Positions 1 through 10,943 of a DNA stretch of 64,000 bases are shown piece after piece. This DNA is from Thiothrix subterranea. Its GTDB lineage: Bacteria > Pseudomonadota > Gammaproteobacteria > Thiotrichales > Thiotrichaceae. Position numbers and translations under genes: made by a program. The notes under the pieces were generated by a model. That model was not told the origin of the DNA and did not search any database. It saw nothing but the letters and a program-made list of their open reading frames with translations. How positions within the stretch are numbered: the stretch's first letter is position 1; each line of letters begins with the position of its first letter. The stretch lies in assembly GCF_016772315.1 (NCBI RefSeq), contig NZ_CP053482.1, positions 3,281,501-3,345,500 of the forward strand, in the 5' to 3' direction.

Positions 1-1121
1 ATGCGAATTTCAAAGGATTTGTCGCGGTAAACTTTCTGCAAGGTTTCGCGCAATCGGAACAGCACGGGGCGTACCGGTTGGGATAAAATCATCGCGCCTT
101 GGTTTGTTACCATAGCACGGCGTAATTGATGTCCAATGATTTCACGGATGCGTTCGATTTGCGTTTCAAATACGGTAGCAGCAATTTTGTAGCTTGGATC
201 TAAGTTGGCTTCACGGCGCAATTGATCCAGTTGGTTTTGCATCGCGGTCAACGGGGTTTTGATGCTATGCGCCAAATCATCCAAAGTATCTTTGTAACGC
301 TGCTTTTGGCCTTTTTCGTAACTCAATAAACCATTCAGTGCGTTTTTGACGGGAATTAATTCTTCAGGGTAATGGTCATGGATGCTATCGCGTGCACCGG
401 CCTCAATCGCTTTGACTTCATTCTCAAATTCTTTAATCGGGGCGACCACCCAAAAACTCAGCGCCAGTTGCGCAATCAATACCAGTACGGCGGATAGAAA
501 CAATAAGATCGCAAATTTTTGGCGCATGTCCTGCATTTCTTTTTCAATATCCGCGATAGAAACGCCCACAATAAACTGGAACGTGCCGTATTTGGGCTGG
601 AAAAAGCTTTGAATCGCCAACAAATACTCCTGATCGTATGTTTGTAGCGCGGTTGGATCATCTTTCAGGCGAAGCGTATTTTTAGGTGGCAAAGGTTTGA
701 GCTGATCGAAAGTGGGTTCAAAGCTGGTTTTTAACACCTTACTGATTTTGAAGTGCAGGTAATAATCTTCGTCGACCAGATCATTGGGCTTGCTGAGGGT
801 AGCGGCGCTCCAAACCACTTGGGCTTTCTCGATATTGATCACATACGCGAAATGGTTTTGGGTGACGTCATCCAGATTGTGCTCACTGATCCTTTGCTGA
901 GCTTTGGCTAACATATCTGCGTCGGGCAGGATGCCGAATTGACCATCTTGAAAGTTCAAATACCCCAGTACATCGTAAGATATTTCCCTTAATTCGGTCT
1001 TTTTTTGTTCAATTTTATAGCTGTAAGAAAACCAGTGCAGCATGATGCCTAGTATCAGAATACCGACCATAATAACGCCAAACCCACTGATGAGTTGGCG
1101 GCTACGTAAGGAGCTGAGCAT
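1..1121 (-). CDS. phoQ: PhoQ-like sensor histidine kinase, 3' end outside window
   Basis: Membrane sensor kinase that would phosphorylate the response regulator encoded just upstream (24 bp gap). Translating the minus strand from the ATG at 1119-1121 gives 373 residues before the window edge. They comprise an N-terminal membrane helix (about residues 8-30), a periplasmic sensor region, a second helix ending in FWVVAPI, and a dimerisation domain with the phospho-acceptor H285 in the motif DDLAHSIKTPLTAM. The ATPase domain lies beyond the left edge, so the gene is partial. The order phoQ-phoP-roxA-purB matches the E. coli phoQ/phoP/roxA/purB neighbourhood, which supports the name. The signal sensed (Mg2+, peptides or other) cannot be read from the sequence. 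Confidence 0.85.
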   Translation of the reverse strand, partial: MLSSLRSRQLISGFGVIMVGILILGIMLHWFSYSYKIEQKKTELREISYDVLGYLNFQDGQFGILPDADMLAKAQQRISEHNLDDVTQNHFAYVINIEKAQVVWSAATLSKPNDLVDEDYYLHFKISKVLKTSFEPTFDQLKPLPPKNTLRLKDDPTALQTYDQEYLLAIQSFFQPKYGTFQFIVGVSIADIEKEMQDMRQKFAILLFLSAVLVLIAQLALSFWVVAPIKEFENEVKAIEAGARDSIHDHYPEELIPVKNALNGLLSYEKGQKQRYKDTLDDLAHSIKTPLTAMQNQLDQLRREANLDPSYKIAATVFETQIERIREIIGHQLRRAMVTNQGAMILSQPVRPVLFRLRETLQKVYRDKSFEIR

Positions 1122-1145
1122 AAAGGTTGCTACCGAATACGGGTT

Positions 1146-1847
1146 TTACGTGCGTGTTAAGGTGAAACGGTAGCCGCGCCCGCGCAGGGTCTCGATCGGC
1201 TTGAGCGTATCATCCGGGTCTAATTTAATGCGCAAACGGCGGATAAATACCTCAATCACATTGCTATCGCGGTCGGTATCTTCTTCGTACAAGCTGTCGG
1301 TTAAGCGTGTTTTGGAAATCACTTCACCCGCGTGCAACATTAAATGCTCCAATACGCGGTATTCATAAGCCGTTAGGGTGATTTCTGTTTCGTTAACATA
1401 CACCCGTTGTTCGGAGGTATTTAAGCGAATCGGGCCGCAACTGAGTTCGGCTTGTGTCCAACGTCCGGTACGGCGCAATTGCACGCGCAGACGAGCGATA
1501 AGCTCTTCGGTATGAAACGGTTTGGTAACGTAATCGTCAGCACCGGCTTCCAACCCTTCCACCTTGCTTTGCCAACGGTCACGCGCGGTCAGAATAATGA
1601 TGGGATAACTCAAGCCTTTGGCACGAATGGCACGGATAATATCCAAACCCAGATCATTATTGACAGGGCTGCCTTTGGATTGGGGTAATCCTAAGTCAAT
1701 GACTGCAATATCAATGGGGTATTCGAGAGCAACATACAGCCCTTGGGAACCATCAGCAGCCAAATCCACGGTAAAACCGCTCTTTTTTAAGTTTTCAGCG
1801 ATTTGTTCGCGGATGATGTTTTCGTCTTCTATTATCAGTACGCGCAT
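1146..1847 (-). CDS. phoP: PhoP-like OmpR-family response regulator
   Basis: DNA-binding partner of the adjacent sensor kinase, 233 aa. The receiver domain fills residues 1-125 with the acidic pocket at E7/D8, phospho-acceptor D51 in VIDLGLP, and Lys in the YVTKPF motif. A winged-helix domain follows (about 130-230, ending RGRGYRFTLTR). Oddity: directly after DLGLP there is an extra segment of about 8-9 residues (SKGSPVNND) before GLDIIRAI. Typical OmpR-type receivers go almost straight from DLGLP to GL(D/E). The insert lies in the loop beside the phosphorylation site. It is the first gene of a probable phoP-phoQ operon; upstream DNA (1848-1990) is AT-rich and would hold the promoter. Confidence 0.9.
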   Translation of the reverse strand: MRVLIIEDENIIREQIAENLKKSGFTVDLAADGSQGLYVALEYPIDIAVIDLGLPQSKGSPVNNDLGLDIIRAIRAKGLSYPIIILTARDRWQSKVEGLEAGADDYVTKPFHTEELIARLRVQLRRTGRWTQAELSCGPIRLNTSEQRVYVNETEITLTAYEYRVLEHLMLHAGEVISKTRLTDSLYEEDTDRDSNVIEVFIRRLRIKLDPDDTLKPIETLRGRGYRFTLTRT

Positions 1848-1995
1848 AACACGGCTCTTTTTTGATTGGTCAACGGATTATCGTTTGAATGTATACAGGA
1901 GCCTTATTAATCAGCAAGCTCCGAAAACGCAATCATACACCAGCTTACAGGTAATAAAAAACCATCAATGATGATTATTAATAAAAATTATAAAA

Positions 1996-2031
1996 AAATA
2001 CCCGAAGATTCGGATGGAATTTCGGGTATTT
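1996..2031 (-). terminator. Rho-independent terminator after the PepSY gene
   Basis: AAATACCCGAA (1996-2006) pairs with TTCGGGTATTT (2021-2031) across a 14-nt loop. Read on the minus strand the stem is followed by a run of seven T, as expected for an intrinsic terminator of the gene that ends at 2075. It separates that gene from phoP. Confidence 0.75.
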
Positions 2032-2074
2032 AAATAAAATCTTCGCTATTTTTCAATGATTTCGAGCAGATACT

Positions 2075-2377
2075 TTAGTCGCTACACGCAACTTTGATGG
2101 TTAAGTATTCACCATCTAATGCCAACATGCGCACGATATGACAATCTGGATAGCCGGGCAAGGGCTTTTCCTGAACAGAAAGTACGCGGCCTTTGTAAGT
2201 CGCTTTCACTTTCGAGAGTACCGCATCCCGTCCTATCGGTTCATTGGGGTTGGTGCGCTTCAGTGAAATTTTTTCTTCACTGTCTGCGGCAACCGCAATA
2301 TTGGGCAGTATGGTGTTAGCAGTCACCACTACCATTACGCTGCATAAAGCAGCAAACATGGATCGTTTGAAATCCAT
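2075..2377 (-). CDS. Small exported PepSY-like protein
   Basis: About 100 aa. An N-terminal signal peptide (MDFKRSMFAALCSVMVVVTA..., cleavage likely near IAVAA-DS) is followed by a single domain (VLSKVKATYKGRVLSVQEK...IVRMLALDGEYLTIKV). Its spacing and pattern resemble PepSY domains, which are small periplasmic modules often found beside two-component systems. The open frame extends to 2446, but the ATG at 2375-2377 has a good ribosome site (AGGGGA) and starts the signal peptide, so I chose it. It lies directly upstream of phoP-phoQ with its own terminator, suggesting an accessory or sensor-modulating role; this is inference. The assignment rests on pattern only because the domain is short and divergent. 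Confidence 0.65.
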   Translation of the reverse strand: MDFKRSMFAALCSVMVVVTANTILPNIAVAADSEEKISLKRTNPNEPIGRDAVLSKVKATYKGRVLSVQEKPLPGYPDCHIVRMLALDGEYLTIKVACSD

Positions 2378-2564
2378 CGTGTTTCCCCTGTTACATAAAA
2401 AATAATCAAAAATTCTGGAACTATTCCCGAAAGAATATACGTACATTATTGTTCAGTATATTAATCAATCAAAACTGAACTTAAGGTGAATAATGATTAG
2501 TTATTTTTATGTATAATGATGATAATTATAGAAAAATTTTTAAACAAAATAACACTGGCATTGC

Positions 2565-3719
2565 TTACTTTTTTATAACGAAAATACCGTTTATCAGCAG
2601 TTCTTGTAATGTGTCGAAGCAAGAAGATTCGCTTAAAAAGTGCGAATAATCTTTATGCAGTAGCATGGCTGATTGACACATGTATTCAACAAATTGAAGG
2701 TGTTGGGCATCAATTGAGTAATGAGTACCGTTCGCAAATAAGTGGATGTCATTGGCTGATAGAAAGTACAGCAAGCGTGCATCCAGTGACTTTTCAAAGC
2801 GTTTTTTATGCCGAATGAGGCGGCTAAATTCCGCGCGGCTGACGGGTTCTGCTTCACAGAGTTGCGTGTTGGCTTTGGGTGTTGTGAGGTACTTGCCGAC
2901 CCACCGCTGCAAAGATTGTTCATCTTGTGGCAGTGCATCAACCACAAAATCCACCAGTTTATCCATATCCGCAGCGGTTAATTCACCGGGGTTAGCTTGC
3001 GGAATGCGCTCCGCGTCGGCAAAACGTTGTTGCAAACGTGCATCTTCCAGCGAATCTTCGAGCAGTTTTTCCAGCATATCGGCTTGGGAAGGGGCGCGGA
3101 AACCGATGGAATACGTCATGCACTCGTTCAATGCGACGCCGTAATGCGGCACGTTGGGCGGCAGATACAGTAAATCACCCGGTTCGACAATCCATTCCTG
3201 TTCCGCTTGGAAGTCGCTCATAATGCGTAATTCCAAATCAGGCAGGAAATTGTCAGGGTGAGCGAATTGCGTGGTGATTTGCCAGCGGCGTTGCCCTTGC
3301 GCTTGCAATAGGAATACGTCGTATTGGTCAACATGCGGGCCAACCGAACCGCCTTCCACCGCAAAGCTGATCATCAAATCGTCGATGCGCCAGTCGGGGA
3401 TGAAGCGAAACGGCTCGATAATGGCTTTTAATTCGGGCAAATGCTGATCGGTGTCGTTGACCAGCAAAGTCCAATGCGTTTCTGGCAAATTGCTGAAATC
3501 GTCGTCGTCGAACGCGCCGTGGCGCACTTCCCACGGGTGTGCGCCGCCTTGTTCGATGACGATGCGGGCAGTATCGGTTTCACAGGCCAAACCCGCCAGT
3601 TCGTCTTGCGTGATGGGCGATTGGAAATTGGGGAAGGCATTGCGGATCAGCAGGGGCTTTTTTTGCCAGTAATCGCGCAGAAATTCTTCAACGGAAATAT
3701 CACCAAACATACCCGCCAT
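2565..3719 (-). CDS. roxA: JmjC ribosomal-protein arginine hydroxylase (RoxA/YcfD family)
   Basis: Fe(II)/2-oxoglutarate oxygenase; the E. coli homologue hydroxylates an arginine of ribosomal protein L16. The cupin-type JmjC core shows the iron ligands H129 and D131 (VGPHVDQYDVF) and H192 (PPNVPHYG). Conserved family segments RIDDLMISFAVEGG and MTYSIGFRAPS are present, followed by the winged-helix C-terminus. The open frame reaches 3749, but the first 10 residues would read into purB. The ATG at 3717-3719, one base after the purB stop, fits the family N-terminus (a start at residue 4 is also possible). It lies downstream of purB in one transcript. Confidence 0.88.
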   Translation of the reverse strand: MAGMFGDISVEEFLRDYWQKKPLLIRNAFPNFQSPITQDELAGLACETDTARIVIEQGGAHPWEVRHGAFDDDDFSNLPETHWTLLVNDTDQHLPELKAIIEPFRFIPDWRIDDLMISFAVEGGSVGPHVDQYDVFLLQAQGQRRWQITTQFAHPDNFLPDLELRIMSDFQAEQEWIVEPGDLLYLPPNVPHYGVALNECMTYSIGFRAPSQADMLEKLLEDSLEDARLQQRFADAERIPQANPGELTAADMDKLVDFVVDALPQDEQSLQRWVGKYLTTPKANTQLCEAEPVSRAEFSRLIRHKKRFEKSLDARLLYFLSANDIHLFANGTHYSIDAQHLQFVEYMCQSAMLLHKDYSHFLSESSCFDTLQELLINGIFVIKK

Positions 3720-3720
3720 A

Positions 3721-5136
<1,416 letters not shown>

Positions 5137-5155
5137 TCATCGGGTGTTAAGTCTG

Positions 5156-6754
5156 TTAATGTGGATGGTAAGTCGTCATCGGGTCTAAAATCGTCGGAAT
5201 CCCCTCCAACTTAACGTTTGTCTTCGGATAATCCAGCGTGTAATGCAAGCCACGGCTTTCAGGGCGGTTCATCGCCGAGCGAATAATCAGCCATGCCACC
5301 AATGCCAGATTGCGCAATTCGATCAAATCGCTGGTGACACGGAAGTTGGCGTAGTATTCGTCAATCTCGCGTAGCAATAATTCAATGCGATGCTGCGCCC
5401 GTTGCAAGCGCTTCGTGGTACGCACAATGCCCACGTAATCCCACATAAAGCGGCGGATTTCATCCCAGTTATGCGTAATCACCACGCGCTCATCCGAATC
5501 CGTTACGCGGCTTTCATCCCAGTTGGGAATCGGCAAATCCAGCGCCGGTTCTTGCAGGCGTTGCATAATGTCTTGCGCCGCCGATTTGCCATACACCAAG
5601 CATTCCAACAAGGAATTACTCGCCAGTCGATTTGCACCGTGCAGCCCGGTATACGATGCCTCACCAATGCAATACAGCGCATCCACATCGGTATGCCCGT
5701 TGTGATCAACCATCACCCCGCCGCAGGTGTAATGCGCCGCAGGTACAACTGGCACGGGTTGTTTGCTCATGTCATAGCCAAACTGTTCACAAGTGGCATA
5801 CACATTCGGAAAATGGCTGAGAATAAATTCACGCGGTTTGTGGCTAATATCGAGGTAAACGCAATCCAGCCCCAGTCGTTTCATTTCGTGGTCAATGGCG
5901 CGTGCTACGATGTCACGCGGGGCAAGTTCCGCACGCGGGTCAAAACGCGGCATAAAACGGCTACCGTCCGGCAACAATAAACGCCCACCTTCGCCGCGCA
6001 CCGCTTCAGTGATCAAGCTGGATTTGGCTTGTGGGTGATACAAGCACGTCGGGTGAAATTGCATGAATTCCATATTGGCAACGCGGCAACCGGCACGCCA
6101 TGCCATCGCGATACCGTCACCACTCGCGCCGTCGGGGTTGCTGGTGTACAGGTAAACTTTGCTTGCGCCACCCGTGGCTAATACGGTGAAACGCGCTTGC
6201 AAGGTTTGAATGCGCTTGGCTTTGCGATTGAGGACATACGCGCCGATACAACGATTGCTGCGATGCCCTAATTTACGCGAGGTAATTAAATCGACCGCAA
6301 TATGGTGTTCCAATAACTTGATATTGCTGCGCTGGCGTACTTGCCCGACCAGCGTGTGTTCAATCGCTGCGCCACTGGCATCGGCAGCGTGGGCGACGCG
6401 GCGGTGGCTGTGGCCGCCTTCGCGGGTTAGGTGCAAGCGTTCGGTATCGTTTTCTTCGCGCGTGAAGGGTACGCCCGCCTCCAGCAGCCATTTGATCGAA
6501 CTTGCGCCATTTTCCACGGTAAAACGCACAGCGGCTTCGTCGCACAAACCTGCACCTGCATTGAGGGTGTCTTCAATGTGTGAAGCCACGCTGTCGGTGG
6601 CATCTAAAACCGCCGAAATGCCGCCTTGCGCGTAGACAGTGCTGCCTTCGGTGAGCACATCTTTGCTCAATACCGCAATCTTGCAGTCGTCGGGCAGGCT
6701 GAGTGCTAGGGTCAGACCAGCCGCACCGCTGCCGATGATTAATACATCATACAT
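5156..6754 (-). CDS. nadB: L-aspartate oxidase
   Basis: First enzyme of de novo NAD synthesis; the FAD-dependent enzyme oxidises L-aspartate to iminoaspartate. 532 aa from the chosen ATG at 6752-6754. The FAD-binding [11 protein letters not shown] motif starts at once after MYDVLII, so the longer open frame (to 6961) is not used. Conserved landmarks include [10 protein letters not shown], the [12 protein letters not shown] substrate loop, TCGGVMVD and [15 protein letters not shown]. It is divergent from rpoE, the same arrangement as in E. coli and Pseudomonas. Confidence 0.96.
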   Translation of the reverse strand: MYDVLIIGSGAAGLTLALSLPDDCKIAVLSKDVLTEGSTVYAQGGISAVLDATDSVASHIEDTLNAGAGLCDEAAVRFTVENGASSIKWLLEAGVPFTREENDTERLHLTREGGHSHRRVAHAADASGAAIEHTLVGQVRQRSNIKLLEHHIAVDLITSRKLGHRSNRCIGAYVLNRKAKRIQTLQARFTVLATGGASKVYLYTSNPDGASGDGIAMAWRAGCRVANMEFMQFHPTCLYHPQAKSSLITEAVRGEGGRLLLPDGSRFMPRFDPRAELAPRDIVARAIDHEMKRLGLDCVYLDISHKPREFILSHFPNVYATCEQFGYDMSKQPVPVVPAAHYTCGGVMVDHNGHTDVDALYCIGEASYTGLHGANRLASNSLLECLVYGKSAAQDIMQRLQEPALDLPIPNWDESRVTDSDERVVITHNWDEIRRFMWDYVGIVRTTKRLQRAQHRIELLLREIDEYYANFRVTSDLIELRNLALVAWLIIRSAMNRPESRGLHYTLDYPKTNVKLEGIPTILDPMTTYHPH

Positions 6755-6777
6755 ATTTGTCTCGCTTATTCCTGTGC

Positions 6778-6804
6778 GGAATTCATCAAGTTTAACTATT
6801 CTAA
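6778..6804 (+). promoter_or_regulatory. Candidate sigma-E autoregulatory promoter of rpoE
   Basis: GGAATTC (6778-6784) and TCTAA (6800-6804), 15 bases apart, resemble the sigma-E consensus (GGAACTT, then TCTGA-like). The site lies 62 bases before the rpoE start in the nadB-rpoE divergent region. rpoE genes of this type are usually self-activated. The -35 element has mismatches in its last positions. Confidence 0.45.
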
Positions 6805-6866
6805 TCTTGCTGTGTGGCATGTAGCATATAGTCTTAGTGAGATAATAACCAAGGAGTAAGGCCCTG

Positions 6867-7442
6867 ATGGGCATGAACCTAACCGATCTCGAACTGGTAC
6901 AACGTGTCCAGTCGGGGGATAAAAGATCATTTGACGTGTTGGTGTTGAAATACCAGCACAAGGTTATCAGCCTTGTGTTGCGCTATGTTCATGACCACGA
7001 TACTGCGCAGGATGTCGCGCAAGAAGCTTTCATTAAAGCCTATAAAGGGCTGAAAAACTTTCGTGGTGAGAGCGCTTTTTATACATGGTTGTACCGTATC
7101 GCGATTAATAGTGCCAAAAATTATCTGGTTTCTCAGAACCGCCGTTTGCCGGATAACGATATTGATGCACATGAAGCGGAACAATTTGAGGGTGACTCGG
7201 CTCTAAAGGAATATGCTACTCCCGAACGCGAGTTGCTGACCGCAGAGATTCAGGCCACGGTGTCGCAAGCCATTGATGATTTACCGGAAGATTTGCGTAC
7301 CGCGATCATGCTGCGGGAGCTGGAAGGCATGAGCTACGAAGAAATTGCAGAGACAATGGACTGTCCAATAGGTACTGTACGCTCACGGATTTTCCGGGCG
7401 CGTGAGTCGATTGATAAAGTATTGAGACCCTTACTTGGCTAA
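6867..7442 (+). CDS. rpoE: RNA polymerase sigma factor RpoE (AlgU)
   Basis: Extracytoplasmic-function sigma factor for envelope stress, 191 aa, very close to E. coli/Pseudomonas RpoE along its whole length. Region 2 (about 25-95) has [28 protein letters not shown] and [19 protein letters not shown]. Region 4 (about 130-185) has [42 protein letters not shown] split over its helix-turn-helix. The start has AAGGAG ten bases upstream. It heads the rpoE-rseA-rseB-rseC-mucD cluster, in which the next gene encodes its anti-sigma factor. Confidence 0.97.
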   Translation: MGMNLTDLELVQRVQSGDKRSFDVLVLKYQHKVISLVLRYVHDHDTAQDVAQEAFIKAYKGLKNFRGESAFYTWLYRIAINSAKNYLVSQNRRLPDNDIDAHEAEQFEGDSALKEYATPERELLTAEIQATVSQAIDDLPEDLRTAIMLRELEGMSYEEIAETMDCPIGTVRSRIFRARESIDKVLRPLLG

Positions 7443-7479
7443 AACCCCCGAGAGTAGTGTCTCAGGTGCAGGTGAAATT

Positions 7480-8088
7480 ATGAATACCAGTAAAGAAGAA
7501 TTCTTGTCGGCGTTTATTGACGACGAGAGCGGTGAATTTGAGCGGCGTCGTTTGCTTGATGAGCTGAAAAAAGACGACGCATTAGGGCAAACCTTGTCAC
7601 GCTACGCCTTTATCGGCGAGACCATGCGTGCCAGCAAAGGGCAACCGATGGGGCAGGGTATTTCCTTGCTATCCCGCATTCAAGACGAATTGGCGGATGA
7701 GCCAGCCTATGCGCCGGATAACGTGGTTGCCATGCCAGCGCGTGCTAATACCACAGCAGCGCCTAGCCGTGTGCAAGCCTACCGTTGGTTTGGCATGGGA
7801 ATGGCAGCGACCGTGGCAGCCGTGGCGGTGGGTGGTTTGCTGTTTTTCAACCAGCCAACGGCACCGGATGCACAAATGGCGGCAGCATTGCCTGCTACTG
7901 TTCCGGTGAATGCGCCAGCTCCAGCACCGACCATGGTGGCAGATGCGGATACGCGCATTCAGCAAGTCGGGCGGGTTGACCCACAAACCCGTGACATTTT
8001 GAAACAGTACGTGGCGCAGCATGTGAAATATGCTTCAACCACGGTGATTGCACCATCTATTCGGGCGGCTTCTTATGCTAACGATTAA
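7480..8088 (+). CDS. rseA: Anti-sigma-E factor RseA (MucA-like)
   Basis: Inner-membrane protein that holds sigma-E inactive until it is cleaved under envelope stress. The cytoplasmic domain (about 1-90, starting EEFLSAFIDDESGEFERRRLLDEL split by helices) binds the sigma factor. One membrane helix follows (WFGMGMAATVAAVAVGGLLFF, split here by description only), then an Ala/Pro-rich periplasmic tail. I chose the ATG at 7480 (AGGTGA five bases before) because the extra N-terminal residues of the longer frame are not conserved in the family. It sits 37 bases after rpoE and overlaps rseB by 14. Confidence 0.9.
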   Translation: MNTSKEEFLSAFIDDESGEFERRRLLDELKKDDALGQTLSRYAFIGETMRASKGQPMGQGISLLSRIQDELADEPAYAPDNVVAMPARANTTAAPSRVQAYRWFGMGMAATVAAVAVGGLLFFNQPTAPDAQMAAALPATVPVNAPAPAPTMVADADTRIQQVGRVDPQTRDILKQYVAQHVKYASTTVIAPSIRAASYAND

Positions 8089-8956
8089 GTACACGGTTTC
8101 CATCGCAGTGTTGGCGGGGGTATTGGCGTGGTCGACCCCTAGCATGGCAAACGAGGCAGGTGATTTGCTGGCAAAAATGCGCAGTGCGGTGCATACACTG
8201 GATTACTCCGGCACGCTGGTGTATTCACAAGGCAATGAGCTTTCCAATTACCAGATTAGCCATACGCTGGAAAATGGTACAGAAAAGGAAAGTGTGGTGC
8301 GTTTAGCTCAGGGTGCAAGTGCCAGCGATGCGGAAAGCTTTTCTCTGGCAAAGTTCCAGCAGGTTCAGCCACAGATGGAAGCCGTTTATGCCTTGGATTT
8401 GGGCGGGCAGGAATTTGTCGCCAACCGCAATTGCCAAGTTGTGGTGGCGCGTCCGCGTGACAAAATGCGTTACTTGCAGCGTTATTGCATCGAGCCAGAC
8501 ACCGGTATGTTGCTGAAATATTCCTTGGTGGATCGTTCGCACAATACGGTTGAGCAATTGATGTTTACTGCCTTGGAGATTGCCGTGCCTGCGCAGGCAG
8601 CGCTCCAGCCAACCCCCCCAGTGGCGAATTCGGCACCATCCGCCGCGATACCACCCGCGACGGATTGGGTGTTTGCCTCCTTACCCGCAGGCTTCCAGCA
8701 AGTGCAGGATTTGCGGCAGGAAGGCGTGAATGGTCAGCCACCGATCCGCCAACTTATTTTGTCGGATGGCATGACCTCCGTGTCGGTTTTCATCGCGCCA
8801 CCGGGCGCACCTAGCATGTTGGATAGCATTGGCATCTCCTCCGGTGCGATGAATATCTACGCAACTGAAGTGGCGCAACATCAAGTCACGTTGGTGGGTG
8901 AAGTTCCGGCGCTGACCCTGCAACGCATCAGTGAAAACCTGCAATATGCCCGTTGA
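8075..8956 (+). CDS. rseB: Sigma-E regulatory protein RseB/MucB
   Basis: Periplasmic protein that binds RseA and shields it from proteolysis; it senses mislocalised lipoprotein/LPS in E. coli. 293 aa from the ATG at 8075, which begins a signal peptide (MLTIKYTVSIAVLAGVLAW...SMA). The N-terminal lipid-binding-like domain begins DLLAKMRSAVHTLDYSGTLVYSQG, typical of MucB. The C-terminal domain contains DWVFASLPAGFQQV and GMTSVSVFI. A short Pro/Ala-rich linker joins the two. The start codon lies inside the end of rseA, so translation is probably coupled. Confidence 0.92.
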   Translation: MLTIKYTVSIAVLAGVLAWSTPSMANEAGDLLAKMRSAVHTLDYSGTLVYSQGNELSNYQISHTLENGTEKESVVRLAQGASASDAESFSLAKFQQVQPQMEAVYALDLGGQEFVANRNCQVVVARPRDKMRYLQRYCIEPDTGMLLKYSLVDRSHNTVEQLMFTALEIAVPAQAALQPTPPVANSAPSAAIPPATDWVFASLPAGFQQVQDLRQEGVNGQPPIRQLILSDGMTSVSVFIAPPGAPSMLDSIGISSGAMNIYATEVAQHQVTLVGEVPALTLQRISENLQYAR

Positions 8957-9038
8957 ACCCAAAGTTAGCATGATTAAGTTTGCGTCAAGTTCTGCTGCTT
9001 ATAATGGCGAAAAAGCATTAGAAAAGAGGGCGCAGCGT

Positions 9039-9521
9039 ATGATTGAGCAAACAGCAGTAGTGGTCAGTGTCGATTCTGGTCATGCATGGATTCTTCCCCA
9101 GCAAAAATCCGGGGGATGCAGTGGTTGTGCAACTAAAACCACCTGTTCCACATCTCCTCCCTTTGATTTCTTGAATAAAGAAGCACAGAAAATGCGGGTG
9201 TTGAACCCGTCCTATGCACGACCGGGCGATACAGTGGTGGTGGGGGTGCAAGGTGATGCGCTGGTGGCTTATTCCTTGTTGACGTATATGTTGCCGTTGA
9301 TTAGTTTAATTCTGATGGCATTGTTGGGGCGTGAATTATTGGCATTCATTGGGATTACCAGCGAATGGGCGACAATTTTCAGTGGCATGGCAGGTTTGTT
9401 TGGTGGGTTACGGCTTGCCAATCTGGTGGCGGCGCGTTCGTTCCAGTCCAATGATTTCCAGCCAGTGATTTTGCGCGTCGTCGGGCAGCCGCTGTTTACC
9501 GGTATTACGCCGCTTGCGTAA
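9039..9521 (+). CDS. rseC: SoxR-reducing/sigma-E regulator RseC (MucC)
   Basis: Inner-membrane protein of the RseC/MucC family, about 160 aa. Starting at MIEQTAVVVSVDSGHAWI there is a cytoplasmic segment with a cysteine cluster (GGCSGCATKTTCS), as in the family. Two membrane helices follow (LVAYSLLTYMLPLISLILMALLG region and WATIFSGMAGLFGGLRLANL region). The ATG at 9039 has GAGGG eight bases before and matches the usual family start; the open frame itself begins at 8931 inside rseB. Its exact role is unsettled: it modulates sigma-E and takes part in SoxR reduction in E. coli. Confidence 0.85.
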   Translation: MIEQTAVVVSVDSGHAWILPQQKSGGCSGCATKTTCSTSPPFDFLNKEAQKMRVLNPSYARPGDTVVVGVQGDALVAYSLLTYMLPLISLILMALLGRELLAFIGITSEWATIFSGMAGLFGGLRLANLVAARSFQSNDFQPVILRVVGQPLFTGITPLA

Positions 9522-9548
9522 GCCTGATTGTTTGGGGAGTGTCATTCC

Positions 9549-10943
9549 ATGCTGATGCCGTGGTTGCGAGTCGTGTTACTCGTTTGTGTTATGTCGTCAG
9601 CAGGAATGGCAGTCGCCGGTGAGTTGCCGCAATTCACTGAAATGGTGAAGCAAAATAGCCCCGCCGTCGTGAATATCAGTACCAAACAAAGCATTTCCCC
9701 GCAGAAAATATTACCGGATGAATTGCGTTCGCCGGAAACGGACGAGTTGTTTGACGAGCTAATGAAGCGCTTTTTCGAGCGTGACGGCAGTGGCGGGCAG
9801 CCGTTTGATTTTGACAGTGATTCGCGTGGTTCGGGGTTTATTTACTCGCAAGACGGTTACATTGTTACCAACCATCACGTTGTGAAAGACGCGAATGCTA
9901 TCACCATCAAGCTCAGTGACGGGCGTGAATTAGCCGCGCAATTGGTCGGCAGTGATGCACGTACTGATATTGCTTTGCTGAAAGTCGCGGCGACGGGTTT
10001 GCCGGTGTTACGTATGGGGAAATCCGAAACGCTGGAAGTCGGTGAATGGGTGTTGGCGATTGGTTCGCCGTTTGGTTTCGACCACAGTGCCACGGCGGGG
10101 ATTGTGAGCGCGAAAGGGCGGAGTTTACCCGACGATAATTACGTGCCGTTTATTCAAACCGATGTGGCGATTAACCCTGGCAATTCTGGTGGCCCGTTAT
10201 TCAATCTGGCTGGCGAAGTCGTGGGCATTAACTCGCAGATTTACAGCCGTTCCGGTGGTTTTATGGGAGTCTCTTTCGCGATTCCGATGGATATTGCCCA
10301 CGGCGTCATTGAGCAGTTGAAGAACAAAGGCGTGGTGTCGCGTGGTTGGATCGGTGTATACGTGCAAGACATCAGCGCCGATTTAGCAGAATCCTTCAAT
10401 ATGGCGAAACCCGAAGGCGCGTTGGTGGCACAGGTGGTGCTGACCGGGCCTGCCGCACGGGTGTTGAATCAGGGCGATGTCATCCTCTCCTTTGCGGGCA
10501 AACCGATTGCTAATGCCGCCGCCTTGCCACCGGTTGTGGGGAGTATCCCGATTGGCGAAGCCGTTGCAGTGGAGATTTTACGCGAAGGCAAGCGTGAAAC
10601 GTTAACCCTGACCGTGCGCGAACAAGTGCCACAAACCCCGAAATCGGTTGAAACTGCGCTGGAACAACAACCCGCTCCCATGATCGGCACACTGGGAATG
10701 CAGGTGGTTGATACCGAAGCGGGCGTTATGGTTGAAGCGGTCATGGGTGAACCCGCCCGCCGCACCGGTATTGCTAAAGGCGATATTATTGCGCAACTCG
10801 ATGGCAAACCGCTGACTTCCGCTGCCGAATTCAAAACCATTGCCGCTGCGCTGGAAGCTGGTAAAACGGTCGCTGTGCTGGTACAACGTGACAATTCGGC
10901 ACGTTTTCTGGCAATGAAGATCGAGTCAAATGCAAGAGAGTGA
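9549..10943 (+). CDS. mucD: DegP/MucD-type periplasmic serine protease
   Basis: Trypsin-fold HtrA protease that removes misfolded periplasmic proteins. A signal peptide (MLMPWLRVVLLVCVMSSAGMA) is followed by the protease domain with the catalytic triad: His in TNHHVVKD, Asp in DARTDIALLKV and Ser in NPGNSGGPLFN. Two PDZ domains follow (from about 255 and 370). The start at 9549 has GGGGAG nine bases upstream. Its place as the fifth gene of the rpoE operon matches Pseudomonas algU-mucABCD, hence the symbol; degQ would be an equally valid label. Confidence 0.93.
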   Translation: MLMPWLRVVLLVCVMSSAGMAVAGELPQFTEMVKQNSPAVVNISTKQSISPQKILPDELRSPETDELFDELMKRFFERDGSGGQPFDFDSDSRGSGFIYSQDGYIVTNHHVVKDANAITIKLSDGRELAAQLVGSDARTDIALLKVAATGLPVLRMGKSETLEVGEWVLAIGSPFGFDHSATAGIVSAKGRSLPDDNYVPFIQTDVAINPGNSGGPLFNLAGEVVGINSQIYSRSGGFMGVSFAIPMDIAHGVIEQLKNKGVVSRGWIGVYVQDISADLAESFNMAKPEGALVAQVVLTGPAARVLNQGDVILSFAGKPIANAAALPPVVGSIPIGEAVAVEILREGKRETLTLTVREQVPQTPKSVETALEQQPAPMIGTLGMQVVDTEAGVMVEAVMGEPARRTGIAKGDIIAQLDGKPLTSAAEFKTIAAALEAGKTVAVLVQRDNSARFLAMKIESNARE

